A DNA stretch of 64,000 bases from Bradyrhizobium sp. CB1650 (GTDB lineage Bacteria; Pseudomonadota; Alphaproteobacteria; Rhizobiales; Xanthobacteraceae): NCBI RefSeq assembly GCF_029761915.1, contig NZ_CP121695.1:1517501-1581500 (forward strand), in the 5' to 3' direction. The notes beneath the pieces were generated by a model. That model searched no databases. It saw nothing but the letters and a program-made list of their open reading frames with translations, and had not been told where the DNA came from. Numbering within the stretch: position 1 is the stretch's first letter; each line of letters starts with the position of its first letter. The position numbers were made by a program, and so were the translations under genes. Shown piece by piece: positions 1-7,470 of the stretch.

Positions 1-239
1 TGCAACCCCGGGACGATTTCTCCGGCGGCAAACGGCTGGACCTGGAAACGGTTGTCCGTGATCTCGGCGACGCGTTTGCTGAAATACTCGCAGCCGCCGT
101 ACAACGTATCGAGGGATTTCGGCCAGCTTGCAGCGTAGCGCCACTTGATTTCGGGCATCGATTGCGCAATCGCGGGTGCCGCGACCGCACTCGCGGCGAG
201 GCCCAATCCGCCTGCCGTCAGGAATTTACGACGTTCCAT
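1..239 (-). CDS. TRAP transporter substrate-binding protein (DctP family), N-terminal part only
   Basis: This is the first 79 codons of a periplasmic solute receptor; the rest lies outside the window. The product starts with a twin-arginine type signal (ERRKFL near residues 2-7, then a hydrophobic stretch and an APAIAQ cleavage region). The mature start IKWRYAASWPKSLDTLYGG is typical of DctP/TakP-like TRAP receptors, which bind organic acids for a DctQM permease. It is the farthest gene from the GntR regulator in a minus-strand set with an SAF-domain dehydrogenase and a dioxygenase, so it may supply the substrate of that pathway. The ligand cannot be told from this fragment. Confidence 0.75.
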   Translation of the reverse strand, partial: MERRKFLTAGGLGLAASAVAAPAIAQSMPEIKWRYAASWPKSLDTLYGGCEYFSKRVAEITDNRFQVQPFAAGEIVPGL

Positions 240-423
240 GCGTCTCCCCTCTGTGTGATGTCGAATCCTCGACGAGGGATCGCGATCTTGGCGCCGCTTT
301 GGACTTCGCCGGTGGCCGACGTTTCTTGGCGTCCGAAATTCAGTATTCCCGGATCGCAGTCAGGATGGCGAAAGGGGATTGGCAAATCAAGCGCACTTTG
401 GTTGCTGTTCCGGACGTTGCGAC

Positions 424-1737
424 TCAATGCTGCGCTGCGAACGCGGCTTCCATGGCCTTGCGCACCTTTACGGTCTCGTTGCTGGAATCGAACTCGACAT
501 CGCTCCAGCGCACCACATCGCCGTGTGCGATGTCATGTTTCAGCCGCAAGCGATGCGCGAGGCCGATCGGCAGCGCGCCGGCTTTGAGACTTGCCGCCGC
601 CGGTACCAGCTTGCCCCATACCGTGTAGCCGCCTTCGCCATCCAGCATCTCGCCGGCGCGCAGGGGCCGTTTGGCGACCGCCGCGACGTCGCCGCGGAAG
701 CCGTAGGCCTGCCCGGTCGGCTCGCCGCGCAGCGCGGCCGAGAGGATCGAGACGTTCAGCTCCAGTCCGATCAGATGATAGGGCTTGTACATCGCTGCAT
801 AGCGCCCGCTCGCATCGGTCTTCAGCCCGTATTGCTTGAAGCAGTCGGCAGCGTAGTCGTTCGGTGCTTCCAGCACGACGTAGACGCCCCAGCGCAGGTC
901 GCGAAATACCGGCCGGCCATCGCGCTCGAGTGAGGAGACCACCTCCACGACACCCGACCGCTCCAGCACGCCGCCTCGTTCGCGCGGCCGCATCACATGC
1001 GGCAGATCGTCGACGCCGCACGGCGGAAACAAGAGCCCGCTCGCGGGCACGTCCAGCCCGCAGGCATTGGCGATGGCCGCCATCTCGATCGCGGACTTGG
1101 TGCCGTCGAGGAAGGAGTTGAACATCTGCGGATTCATGCCGGCCGACTGCGCCTCGCCCGCGGTCAGCCCGTAGTGCCGCCAGACATCGTCCGGCGTCAC
1201 GTCATGATAGGCCGGCAGATATTTCGTGCCCTTGCCGGCGGCAACGACGCGAAAACCGGTGGCGCGCGCCCAGTCGACCATCTCCGCCGTCAGCGCGGGC
1301 TGGTCGCCATAGGCGAGCGAATAGACCACGCCCGCTTTGCGCGCTTCCTCTGCGAGCAGGGGGCCGGCCAGCACGTCGGCCTCGACATTCACCATGACGA
1401 TATGCTTGCCGGCCGCGATCGCGGCGCGAGCGTGGCGAATGCCGACGGCCGGGTTGCCGGTCGCCTCCACCACGACGTCCATCGCGCCGCTGGCGATCGC
1501 GCGCGTGCCATCATCGGTGAAGGTGGTCGCGGCGATGCGCGATGCGTCCCAGCCGACGGTTCGGCAGGCCTCGCGCGCGCGGTCGCGATCGATGTCGACG
1601 ATGATGGGCACCTCGAGCCCCGGCACGTGCGGCACCTGCGCCAGAAACATCGATCCGAACTTGCCGGCACCGATCAGCGCCACGCGCACGGGCTTTCCGG
1701 CGGCGGCGCGGGCTTGGAGGAGGCGGAAGAGGTTCAT
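424..1737 (-). CDS. Homoserine dehydrogenase-like oxidoreductase with C-terminal SAF domain
   Basis: The 437-residue product has an N-terminal Rossmann fold (GAGKFG at residues 23-28, VDID at the end of beta-2) and a C-terminal SAF-like region. This matches the COG4091 family of predicted homoserine dehydrogenases with an SAF domain. The family is related to Gfo/Idh-like NAD(P)-dependent oxidoreductases and is usually found in sugar or sugar-acid catabolic operons; its exact reaction is not fixed. It lies on the same strand as the PhyH-type dioxygenase and the GntR regulator, so a shared catabolic pathway is likely. The ATG at 1737 has only a weak ribosome site. Confidence 0.75.
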   Translation of the reverse strand: MNLFRLLQARAAAGKPVRVALIGAGKFGSMFLAQVPHVPGLEVPIIVDIDRDRAREACRTVGWDASRIAATTFTDDGTRAIASGAMDVVVEATGNPAVGIRHARAAIAAGKHIVMVNVEADVLAGPLLAEEARKAGVVYSLAYGDQPALTAEMVDWARATGFRVVAAGKGTKYLPAYHDVTPDDVWRHYGLTAGEAQSAGMNPQMFNSFLDGTKSAIEMAAIANACGLDVPASGLLFPPCGVDDLPHVMRPRERGGVLERSGVVEVVSSLERDGRPVFRDLRWGVYVVLEAPNDYAADCFKQYGLKTDASGRYAAMYKPYHLIGLELNVSILSAALRGEPTGQAYGFRGDVAAVAKRPLRAGEMLDGEGGYTVWGKLVPAAASLKAGALPIGLAHRLRLKHDIAHGDVVRWSDVEFDSSNETVKVRKAMEAAFAAQH

Positions 1738-1790
1738 GGGGAATGTCCGAGTATGCAGAAGTTAGTGGGACGCGTGAGTATATCCAGCTC

Positions 1791-1915
1791 GTCATGGCCG
1801 GGCATAGCCGTCCGAAGGACGGCGTCGCTTCCGCTCGCCTATGACCCGGCCATCCACGTCTTGCCGCCTGTGATCGGGTCGAGACGTGGATGCCCGGGAC
1901 AAGCCCGGGCGTGAC
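1791..1915. repeat. Dispersed inverted intergenic repeat, family A
   Basis: The element starts GTCATGGCCGGG and ends CCCGGGCGTGAC, with an internal CCATCCACGTC / GACGTGGATG inverted pair. A shorter relative lies at 13389-13474. It sits between the dioxygenase and the SAF dehydrogenase, is non-coding and probably folds into a long cruciform or RNA hairpin. Confidence 0.8.
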
Positions 1916-1940
1916 GCTTGTGGAGGCAGGGCGTGTCAGA

Positions 1941-2741
1941 CTACTCCGCCGCCTGTCTTGGCGCACGGGCAAGGCGCAGCAGTGCATCGTCATCCACCGG
2001 CTTGATCGGTGTGAAATCGCGGTGCGCGATGTACTCTGGCCGCGTCGGCTTGCGGATGTAGTTCGAAACCGCGTTCAGCGTCAGGTACACGATCTTGCGC
2101 GGATAGGGCGTGATGTTGCCGCTCGAGCCGTGCACGAGATTGCCATGGAACATCAGCATGCCGCCGGGCTTGCCGGTCGGCGCCACGATGCCGCCCTGGT
2201 TGACCAGCCGCGTCACGGTTTCCTCGTCCAGCGTCCACAGCGGATAGGAGGTGGTGGCAAGATCATGCGCCGCCTCGAGGTCGCCGGCGTTCTGGCTGCG
2301 CGGCACCAGCATCAGGGGACCGTTGATCGGCATCACCTCGTCGAGGAAGATCGCGATATTCATCGCGCGCGGCTCGGGCATGCCGTCATCGCGCTTCCAG
2401 GTGCCGTAGTCCTGGTGCCACTGCCAGACATCGCCGGTGAAGGCCGATTTCGCGTTGATCTTGAACTGGTGCATGTAGACCGGTTCGCCAAAAACCTGCT
2501 CGACCGGTTCGATCATGCGCGGGTGCGCGCCGAGGACCCCGAACGCCTCATTGTAGAGATGTGCGGCAAAGGCCGTGCGCGGCGCGCCGCTCTTCTCGCG
2601 CCAGACTTCGGGGCGGTCAGCGTCGTAGATGCCGACTGCCTCGCGTGCGAGGAAATCGACCTCCTCCCGGCTGAACAGCTCGGGGAGAAACAGCCAGCCC
2701 TCGCGGTGGAAGAACTCCAGTTGCTCCGGGGTCAGTTTCAT
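1941..2741 (-). CDS. Phytanoyl-CoA dioxygenase (PhyH) family Fe(II)/2-oxoglutarate oxygenase, EctD-like
   Basis: The 266-residue product is a non-haem Fe(II)/2-oxoglutarate-dependent oxygenase. The metal triad is visible as H109-x-D111 in WHQDYGTW and H204 in VHGSSGNITP, with the 2-oxoglutarate-binding Arg at about 215 (YPRK). The WQWH-D-TW-DDGMP block strongly resembles ectoine hydroxylase, but several EctD signature positions differ and no ectABC genes are near, so the substrate is probably another small molecule taken up by the adjacent TRAP system. The start was set at 2741 because AGGAGG lies seven bases upstream; a longer reading adds 11 residues without a better ribosome site. Confidence 0.8.
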   Translation of the reverse strand: MKLTPEQLEFFHREGWLFLPELFSREEVDFLAREAVGIYDADRPEVWREKSGAPRTAFAAHLYNEAFGVLGAHPRMIEPVEQVFGEPVYMHQFKINAKSAFTGDVWQWHQDYGTWKRDDGMPEPRAMNIAIFLDEVMPINGPLMLVPRSQNAGDLEAAHDLATTSYPLWTLDEETVTRLVNQGGIVAPTGKPGGMLMFHGNLVHGSSGNITPYPRKIVYLTLNAVSNYIRKPTRPEYIAHRDFTPIKPVDDDALLRLARAPRQAAE

Positions 2742-2769
2742 GGGTCGTCCTCCTGTTTGTATTTTTGTC

Positions 2770-2895
2770 GTCACTCCGGGGCGCGACGAAGTCGCGAGCT
2801 ATGATGCGCAATTGCGCATCTGAGAATCCATTCAACCGCGTTCTGTGGGGCTCGATGGATTCCGGGCTCGTTGCTTGGCATCGCCCCGGAATGAC
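2770..2895. repeat. Dispersed inverted intergenic repeat, family C (long form)
   Basis: It runs from GTCACTCCGGGGCGCG to CCCCGGAATGAC and contains the internal block ATTGCGCATCTGAGAATCC. The same block recurs in the copy at 51915-52041. Short 40-bp relatives lie at 12701-12740 and 44370-44409. It separates the dioxygenase from the GntR gene. Confidence 0.85.
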
Positions 2896-2907
2896 AGCGT
2901 GTGTTTG

Positions 2908-3585
2908 CTACGCGGCCGCCTCTTCCGTCGCTCGCAATCTCTCCTCGGTCATCCGTCCTGCCGTCTGCGCATGCGCGAGCGCCGCGCGTTCGGCCGGCTG
3001 CACTTTGCCTGCAAGAATGTGTCCGGCGATCGTCGCATGCTCGGCCCAGGCGCTGTCGCGATAGTCGAGCTCGGAGAGCACCGTCGCCATCGAGCGGCGC
3101 ATGTGCGGCCATTGCGGCGCGATCGTCTCCTCGATCACGGGATTGCCCGCGAGATGATAGATCGCGCCGTGAAATTCGACGTCGAGCGCAATCAGCTCGT
3201 TCAACGGCGTATTCCGATCGGTGGCGTGTCCGGCCCGCAGCGCGGCTGCGAGCCGCTGGCGTCCCGCCGCATCGCTTGCCGCGCGCCCGGCTGCGAGCCG
3301 GGCTGCGAGCGCGTCGATCGCGCCGCGCACCTCATAGAGTTGACGAATGCGCGCGGGATCGAGCTGGGTGACTTCAAAGCCGCGCCGGCCGCTCTCGGCA
3401 ACCAGACCTTGCCGATGCAACAGGTGCAGCGCGTGCGACACCGGCTGGCGCGACACGCCGAGCCGGTCGGCGAGCTCGTTCTGACGGATGCGCTGACCGG
3501 GCTGCAAGGTGCGGTCGGTGATCGCCTCCAGGATCCGCGCGTAGACCTGGTCGATCAAATTGGGGAGCGGGTCGAGGGGGATCAC
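2908..3585 (-). CDS. GntR-family transcriptional regulator, FCD (FadR-like) subgroup
   Basis: The product has an N-terminal winged helix (QVYARILEAI … IRQNELADRLGVSRQPVSHAL) and an all-alpha FCD ligand domain whose metal-site candidates include D and H in LDVEFHGAIYHLAG. FCD regulators are usually repressors of nearby catabolic genes that are released by a pathway metabolite, here presumably the dioxygenase / SAF dehydrogenase / TRAP set. The start is taken as GTG 3585 (225 residues) because AAGGAG lies 8 bases upstream. A farther ATG at 3651 would add 22 residues not needed for the fold and would put a palindrome inside the coding region. Confidence 0.8.
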   Translation of the reverse strand: MIPLDPLPNLIDQVYARILEAITDRTLQPGQRIRQNELADRLGVSRQPVSHALHLLHRQGLVAESGRRGFEVTQLDPARIRQLYEVRGAIDALAARLAAGRAASDAAGRQRLAAALRAGHATDRNTPLNELIALDVEFHGAIYHLAGNPVIEETIAPQWPHMRRSMATVLSELDYRDSAWAEHATIAGHILAGKVQPAERAALAHAQTAGRMTEERLRATEEAAA

Positions 3586-3601
3586 GCCGGCGGCTCCTTC
3601 G

Positions 3602-3621
3602 GAATACGGAATTCCGTGTTC
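3602..3621. promoter_or_regulatory. Palindrome upstream of the GntR gene, candidate operator
   Basis: The core ACGGAATTCCGT (3606-3617) is a perfect 12-bp palindrome. The surrounding 20 bp continue the symmetry with one mismatched pair. It lies immediately upstream of the AAGGAG of the GntR gene, where autoregulation by an FCD repressor would be expected. No second copy was seen before the dioxygenase. Confidence 0.4.
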
Positions 3622-3830
3622 GACGTTACTGCCGGAGATAGGGAGCGTCAAGCGGGCGCCAGACCGCCACCGGAGCGACAGTCTTATTTTCAGTTAAGAT
3701 ATTGTAAATAAACGAATTTCCGACTTTCGGCCGGGCTCGGCCCGATCACCCATCCTACTGTGCATGGGGTTGTTTTCGAAAAAATGCGCAGGACGAACCG
3801 GCCCGTGACCCGGACGCGTCGGGCTCGCCC

Positions 3831-5075
3831 CTACTTCTTCTTGCCCTGCTCGATCAGCAGGCGCGCCATCAGGTAAAGCCGCGGCACGATCGAGTTGGTG
3901 TCGATGAATTCGTCGCGGGCGTGATAGCCGAAGCCAGCGAGGCCAAAGCTCTCGACCACAATCGCCTTGCCGCTGCGAGCGGCGTAGCCGGCATCGGTGC
4001 CGCCGCCCGTGATCTCGACAAGGTCGAGCTTGCGGTCGATCTCGGCATAGATCGCCTGTCCCTCCTGCGCGAGCGCGCGACCGCGATCGCTGGCGACGAA
4101 GGGCGGACGGCCCGCCCTCAGCATCACCGTGGTCTCCGTGTCGGGGATGAGCTTCTCCTTCACTTTCTCCTCGAGCGCGGCCTGAAGCTTTGCAACGCCA
4201 TCGGGAATGGTGAGGCGCACGTCGCCGCCGGCCTCGGCCCTTTCCGGAATCTGGTTGCGCACCGTGCCGGCCTGCGCGGTCGTCCAGTTGAGCTGCGTGC
4301 CGGGAATCGATTTTGCGACATCCTTGGTCTGCAGCAATTGATGTGCGAGCTCGATCAGCGCATTGCGGCCGAGATCGGGTGCGGCACCCGCGTGCGAGGC
4401 GCGGCCCTTCACCTCGATCTTGGCCGTCGCGGTGCCGCTCGCCCCGAGCAGCAGTCCGTCATTCTTCGCCGGGGGCGAGGCGGCCGTCGGCTCGCAGGAC
4501 AATACGACGTCGTGCTGATCGGCGAGCTCGGCGATGATCTCGCCCGACCCAATCGAGCCGACCTCTTCGTCCGGATTGAACGACACCGTGAGCTTCGCGT
4601 AATCGCGCCAGCCCGCATCCTTCAATATCTTCAGCGCGTGCAGGACGACGGCGATGCCGCCCTTGTCGTCGGCAATGCCGGGACCATAGATGCGCGTGCC
4701 GTCGACATGCCATGGCTCGGTCGCGAGGATGCCGCGCAAATAGACCGTGTCCATATGCGCGATCAGCATCAGCTTGCGCGTGCCCGTGCCCTCGAACGTG
4801 GCGATCACCATATCGGCGCCTGCGCCCGCGGTGGTCTTGCGCCGTTCCGTGGTGGCGCCAAGCGCCTTCAGGCGCGTCTCCGTGAAGTCGGCCATCTTCT
4901 TCAGGCCTTCGACATCGCTGCTGCCGCTTTCGATCATCACCATGTCGTGCAGCGTCTCGATCAGCGGAGCCTTTTCCTGCTCGGCCGCGGTCTTCAGCTT
5001 CTCGTCGGAGGTCGCGTGCGCCGTGGCGCTGCCAGCGAGCAGCAAAGCGAGGAGGGGAACGAGGCGGAGTTTCAT
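3831..5075 (-). CDS. Secreted M20-family metallopeptidase (glutamate carboxypeptidase-like)
   Basis: The 414-residue product begins with a Sec signal peptide (MKLRLVPLLALLLAGSATAHA) and has the M20 zinc-exopeptidase motifs: H107 and catalytic D109 in AHMDTV, bridging Asp about 136 in GIADDKGG, catalytic and metal Glu 170/171 in PDEEVGS, Glu about 195 and a C-terminal His in GYHARDEF. This is the carboxypeptidase G2-like arrangement, so periplasmic removal of C-terminal glutamate or a similar amino acid is the likely activity. The start at 5075 was chosen because it opens the signal peptide and has AAAGGA upstream. It stands alone between the GntR and sigma-factor genes. Confidence 0.8.
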   Translation of the reverse strand: MKLRLVPLLALLLAGSATAHATSDEKLKTAAEQEKAPLIETLHDMVMIESGSSDVEGLKKMADFTETRLKALGATTERRKTTAGAGADMVIATFEGTGTRKLMLIAHMDTVYLRGILATEPWHVDGTRIYGPGIADDKGGIAVVLHALKILKDAGWRDYAKLTVSFNPDEEVGSIGSGEIIAELADQHDVVLSCEPTAASPPAKNDGLLLGASGTATAKIEVKGRASHAGAAPDLGRNALIELAHQLLQTKDVAKSIPGTQLNWTTAQAGTVRNQIPERAEAGGDVRLTIPDGVAKLQAALEEKVKEKLIPDTETTVMLRAGRPPFVASDRGRALAQEGQAIYAEIDRKLDLVEITGGGTDAGYAARSGKAIVVESFGLAGFGYHARDEFIDTNSIVPRLYLMARLLIEQGKKK

Positions 5076-5159
5076 TCGATCGTCCTTTCGCGTCTCGCGT
5101 GCCGGCACCACGCGACTACGCGCAAGCTAGCATCGGGTGGGGCCGGATGCCACGCCGGC

Positions 5160-6017
5160 CTAACTCCCCAACACGTCCACCTCCATCGCCGCGATCCGCT
5201 CCGCATCAGCTACCGCCTCGATCCCGGCGATCCTGTCGCCGTTGAAGCTGACGCGCAGTGCGATACGCAGATGGCCGCCGAGAATGACGGCGACGCCCAT
5301 TGCGCCATCGACCAGCGCGGGCCGTGCGGTCTGCGCGCGGCCCTTGAAGACTTGCGCGACGGCACCGGCGCCGCGGATTTCAGGCAGCGAGCCCAGCCGC
5401 ACCGCGGCCTGATCGGCGCGAAAGGCCACGTCCGGATCGAGCACGGCGAGCAGGCCCTCGAAATTGCCTTCGCGCGAAGCCGCGAGGAAGGCCTCGACGA
5501 TTTTGCGCTGGCGGGAGAGATCCGTCTCCGGCACCGGCGCGCCCTGCACCCGGCGTCGCGCGCGGCTGGCGAGCTGCCGCGACGCCTCGACCGAGCGGCC
5601 GACGATCGGCGCGATCTCCTCGAACGGAACGGCGAACATGTCGTGCAGCACGAAAGCGAGCCGCTCGGCCGGTTGCAGCGTTTCGAGCACGATCAAGAGC
5701 GCCGCGCCGATGGAATCGGCCATATCGGCCTCGCGCTGGCGCGTATCGTCGACCGGTTCCGGCACATCCGGACCCATCGGATCCTCGCGGCGCGATTTTC
5801 GGGCCCGCAGCATGTCGAGGCAAATGCGGGCGACCACCGTGGTTAGCCATCCCCGCAAATTCGCGACATCTGACGTGTCGCTGCGGCTCAACCGCAGCCA
5901 GGTTTCCTGGACGGCGTCATCGACCTCGCCGCGCGATCCCAGCATCCGGAACGCGACGGCGCGCAAATGATCTCGATTGGCCTCGAATTGTTGGCTGAGA
6001 AAATTTTCTTCATTCAT
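5160..6017 (-). CDS. ECF sigma factor fused to a SnoaL-like C-terminal domain (ECF41-like)
   Basis: This 285-residue sigma factor has region 2 (LRAVAFRMLGSRGEVDDAVQETWLR, roughly residues 17-43), region 4 (about 110-155, ending EASRQLASRARRRV) and a C-terminal SnoaL-like extension of about 120 residues. In ECF41-type factors this extension replaces a separate anti-sigma factor. The conserved C-terminal DGGG and NPDKL motifs of ECF41 are not clear here (RLGS and VADAERI at the equivalent places), so it may belong to a sister group. The gene is divergent from a carboxymuconolactone-decarboxylase-like gene, the classic partner of ECF41 sigma factors, and both promoters carry the same motif. Confidence 0.85.
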   Translation of the reverse strand: MNEENFLSQQFEANRDHLRAVAFRMLGSRGEVDDAVQETWLRLSRSDTSDVANLRGWLTTVVARICLDMLRARKSRREDPMGPDVPEPVDDTRQREADMADSIGAALLIVLETLQPAERLAFVLHDMFAVPFEEIAPIVGRSVEASRQLASRARRRVQGAPVPETDLSRQRKIVEAFLAASREGNFEGLLAVLDPDVAFRADQAAVRLGSLPEIRGAGAVAQVFKGRAQTARPALVDGAMGVAVILGGHLRIALRVSFNGDRIAGIEAVADAERIAAMEVDVLGS

Positions 6018-6019
6018 CG

Positions 6020-6046
6020 GTCACGTTCCCTGTCCGTGGTCCGTCA
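6020..6046 (+). promoter_or_regulatory. Candidate ECF promoter for the CMD-like gene
   Basis: GGTCACG (6020-6026), 16 bases, then CGTC (6043-6046). ECF41-dependent promoters are known to have TGTCAC-like -35 and CGTC -10 elements. The site starts three bases upstream of the sigma-factor start codon and lies 69 bases before the CMD-like gene. Confidence 0.5.
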
Positions 6047-6054
6047 TGCCCATG

Positions 6055-6081
6055 ACGACGCAAATCTGGCCGATGTGACCG
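6055..6081 (-). promoter_or_regulatory. Candidate autoregulated ECF promoter for the sigma-factor gene
   Basis: Read on the minus strand: GGTCACA (6081-6075), 16 bases, CGTC (6058-6055), with the same spacing as the divergent site at 6020-6046. It lies about 38 bases upstream of the sigma-factor ATG, as expected for autoregulation. Confidence 0.5.
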
Positions 6082-6114
6082 GATCCGTCGAAATTCCCTG
6101 AACGGAGACATGAC

Positions 6115-6573
6115 ATGATGCACGCACGTATGAATCACCCGGTGATGGTCCTGCCCGAGGCCATGAACGTCTTGCAGTCCCTGGGCAACGTGACCAAGCA
6201 GGGTCTGCCGGAAAAGCTCCTGGAACTGGTGCACCTGCGCGCCAGCCAGATCAATGGCTGCAGCGTCTGTGTCGATATGCATCCCAAGCTCGCCCGCAAG
6301 GCCGGCGAGACCGACGAGCGGCTGTTTGCGGTGTCCGCCTGGCGCGATACACCCTATTTCACGGAAGCCGAGCGCGCCGCGCTTGCGCTGACCGAAGCGG
6401 TCACCCGTCTCGCCGATCGTGAAGACCCGGTGCCGGACGCGATCTGGAACGAAGCCGCCAGGCATTTCGACGAACGGGAGCTCTCGGCTCTCGTCCTCTC
6501 GATCGCGACGATCAACGTCTGGAACCGCCTGAACGTCGCGATCCGAGCGCCGGTGGGAATGTGGAAGGTGTGA
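6115..6573 (+). CDS. Carboxymuconolactone decarboxylase / AhpD-like protein
   Basis: The 152-residue all-alpha protein has the AhpD-type redox centre C49-S-V-C52 followed by H56 (NGCSVCVDMH). In this family that centre supports thiol-based peroxide reduction rather than gamma-carboxymuconolactone decarboxylation. GGAG lies 7-10 bases before the tandem ATGATG start. Its divergent placement next to an ECF41-like sigma factor, with a matching promoter motif, makes it the likely target of that factor and suggests an oxidative or electrophile stress role. Confidence 0.85.
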   Translation: MMHARMNHPVMVLPEAMNVLQSLGNVTKQGLPEKLLELVHLRASQINGCSVCVDMHPKLARKAGETDERLFAVSAWRDTPYFTEAERAALALTEAVTRLADREDPVPDAIWNEAARHFDERELSALVLSIATINVWNRLNVAIRAPVGMWKV

Positions 6574-6602
6574 GGCGTAAGGGACGCACTGGCAGTGACC
6601 TT

Positions 6603-6626
6603 CCTCTCCCCGCAGGCGGGGAGAGG
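6603..6626. terminator. Perfect hairpin between convergent genes, possible bidirectional terminator
   Basis: CCTCTCCCC and GGGGAGAGG form a 9-bp perfect stem around GCAGGC. It sits between the convergent CMD-like gene and hydrolase gene. There is no T-run, so it may instead be a REP-like element; similar CTCTCCCC blocks recur at 37493-37650 and 60971-61184. Confidence 0.4.
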
Positions 6627-6639
6627 CGAAGAGGCACGC

Positions 6640-7452
6640 CTACTCCGCCAGAAACGCGTTCACCGCCTCACCGTATTCCAGCGGCGCCTGCTCGAACATC
6701 CAGTGACCGGCCCCCTCGATCACCGCCGTCTTCGCGTCGGCGATATGCTCGGCCAGCACGCGCCAGATCAGCGCGAGGCTGCCCGTCGTCGCGCCGCCGC
6801 CGATCAGAAGCGTCGGCGTTTTGATCGCCTGCGTATCGCTGAGCGTGTAGGGTTTGCGCTGTTCGTTGATCTGGCCGAGGAAGGTAATGGCGTTATCGCG
6901 CAATTGCTGCTTCGCCGCTGCCGGCACGCGCCGCCAGGAGCCGTCGCCTTCGATGCCCTCATAGAAATTCTGCAGCGCGCCCTCGATGTCGCCGGCGCGG
7001 ATCATCTCGACGGAGCGCGCCGTGCGCGCGGCAAGCGGCGGATGCGCAGGGCCATCTGTCCGGACCGGCAGGCTTGCGTCGAGATCGCCGCCGGGCTCGG
7101 CCAGCACCAGTTTTCGCAAGAGATCAGGCCGCGCCTGCGCCACGCGAAACGCGATGTGCCCGCCGCGCGAGTGTCCCATCAGGTCGACCGGTGCCGGCCT
7201 GATCTGCTCGATGAAGGCGATCACGTCGGCGACGTGCTGAGCCATCTTGTAGTCGTCGCCGGCGGCGTCCCAGTGCTCGGGAAAGAAACGCCGCAGGCTC
7301 ACCGAGATCACCCGATGGCACTTCGACAGCGGGCCGAGCACCGAATACCAGGTGCGGAAGTCGCCGAGCGTGCCGTGCACACAGACCAGTGGTGAGCCCT
7401 CTCCGACCTCGAGATAGGCCATGTCGTAACCGTTGACGCGAAATGCCTGCAT
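6640..7452 (-). CDS. Alpha/beta hydrolase (copy 1 of a tandem pair)
   Basis: The 270-residue alpha/beta-fold hydrolase has the oxyanion region VHGTLGDFR (about 25-33), nucleophile S95 in GHSRGG and catalytic His about 249 in GHWMFEQAP. It is clearly paralogous to the next gene upstream (7471-8289): both share VNGYDM-YLDVG-like N-termini, MGHSRGGHI and the FEQAP end. Substrates of such hydrolases cannot be deduced from sequence. The two genes are 18 bases apart and probably co-transcribed, with this one second. Confidence 0.85.
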   Translation of the reverse strand: MQAFRVNGYDMAYLEVGEGSPLVCVHGTLGDFRTWYSVLGPLSKCHRVISVSLRRFFPEHWDAAGDDYKMAQHVADVIAFIEQIRPAPVDLMGHSRGGHIAFRVAQARPDLLRKLVLAEPGGDLDASLPVRTDGPAHPPLAARTARSVEMIRAGDIEGALQNFYEGIEGDGSWRRVPAAAKQQLRDNAITFLGQINEQRKPYTLSDTQAIKTPTLLIGGGATTGSLALIWRVLAEHIADAKTAVIEGAGHWMFEQAPLEYGEAVNAFLAE

Positions 7453-7470
7453 GATCAGCTCGCCAAAAAA

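Noticed and set aside
1941..2741. Ectoine hydroxylase (EctD)
   Set aside because: The signature is similar, but several EctD positions differ and no ectABC genes are near; only the family level is supported.
3921..5846. 641-codon plus-strand frame across the M20 peptidase and sigma-factor genes
   Set aside because: It crosses two well-supported minus-strand genes and their gap, has no recognisable domain and is explained by GC-rich third positions.
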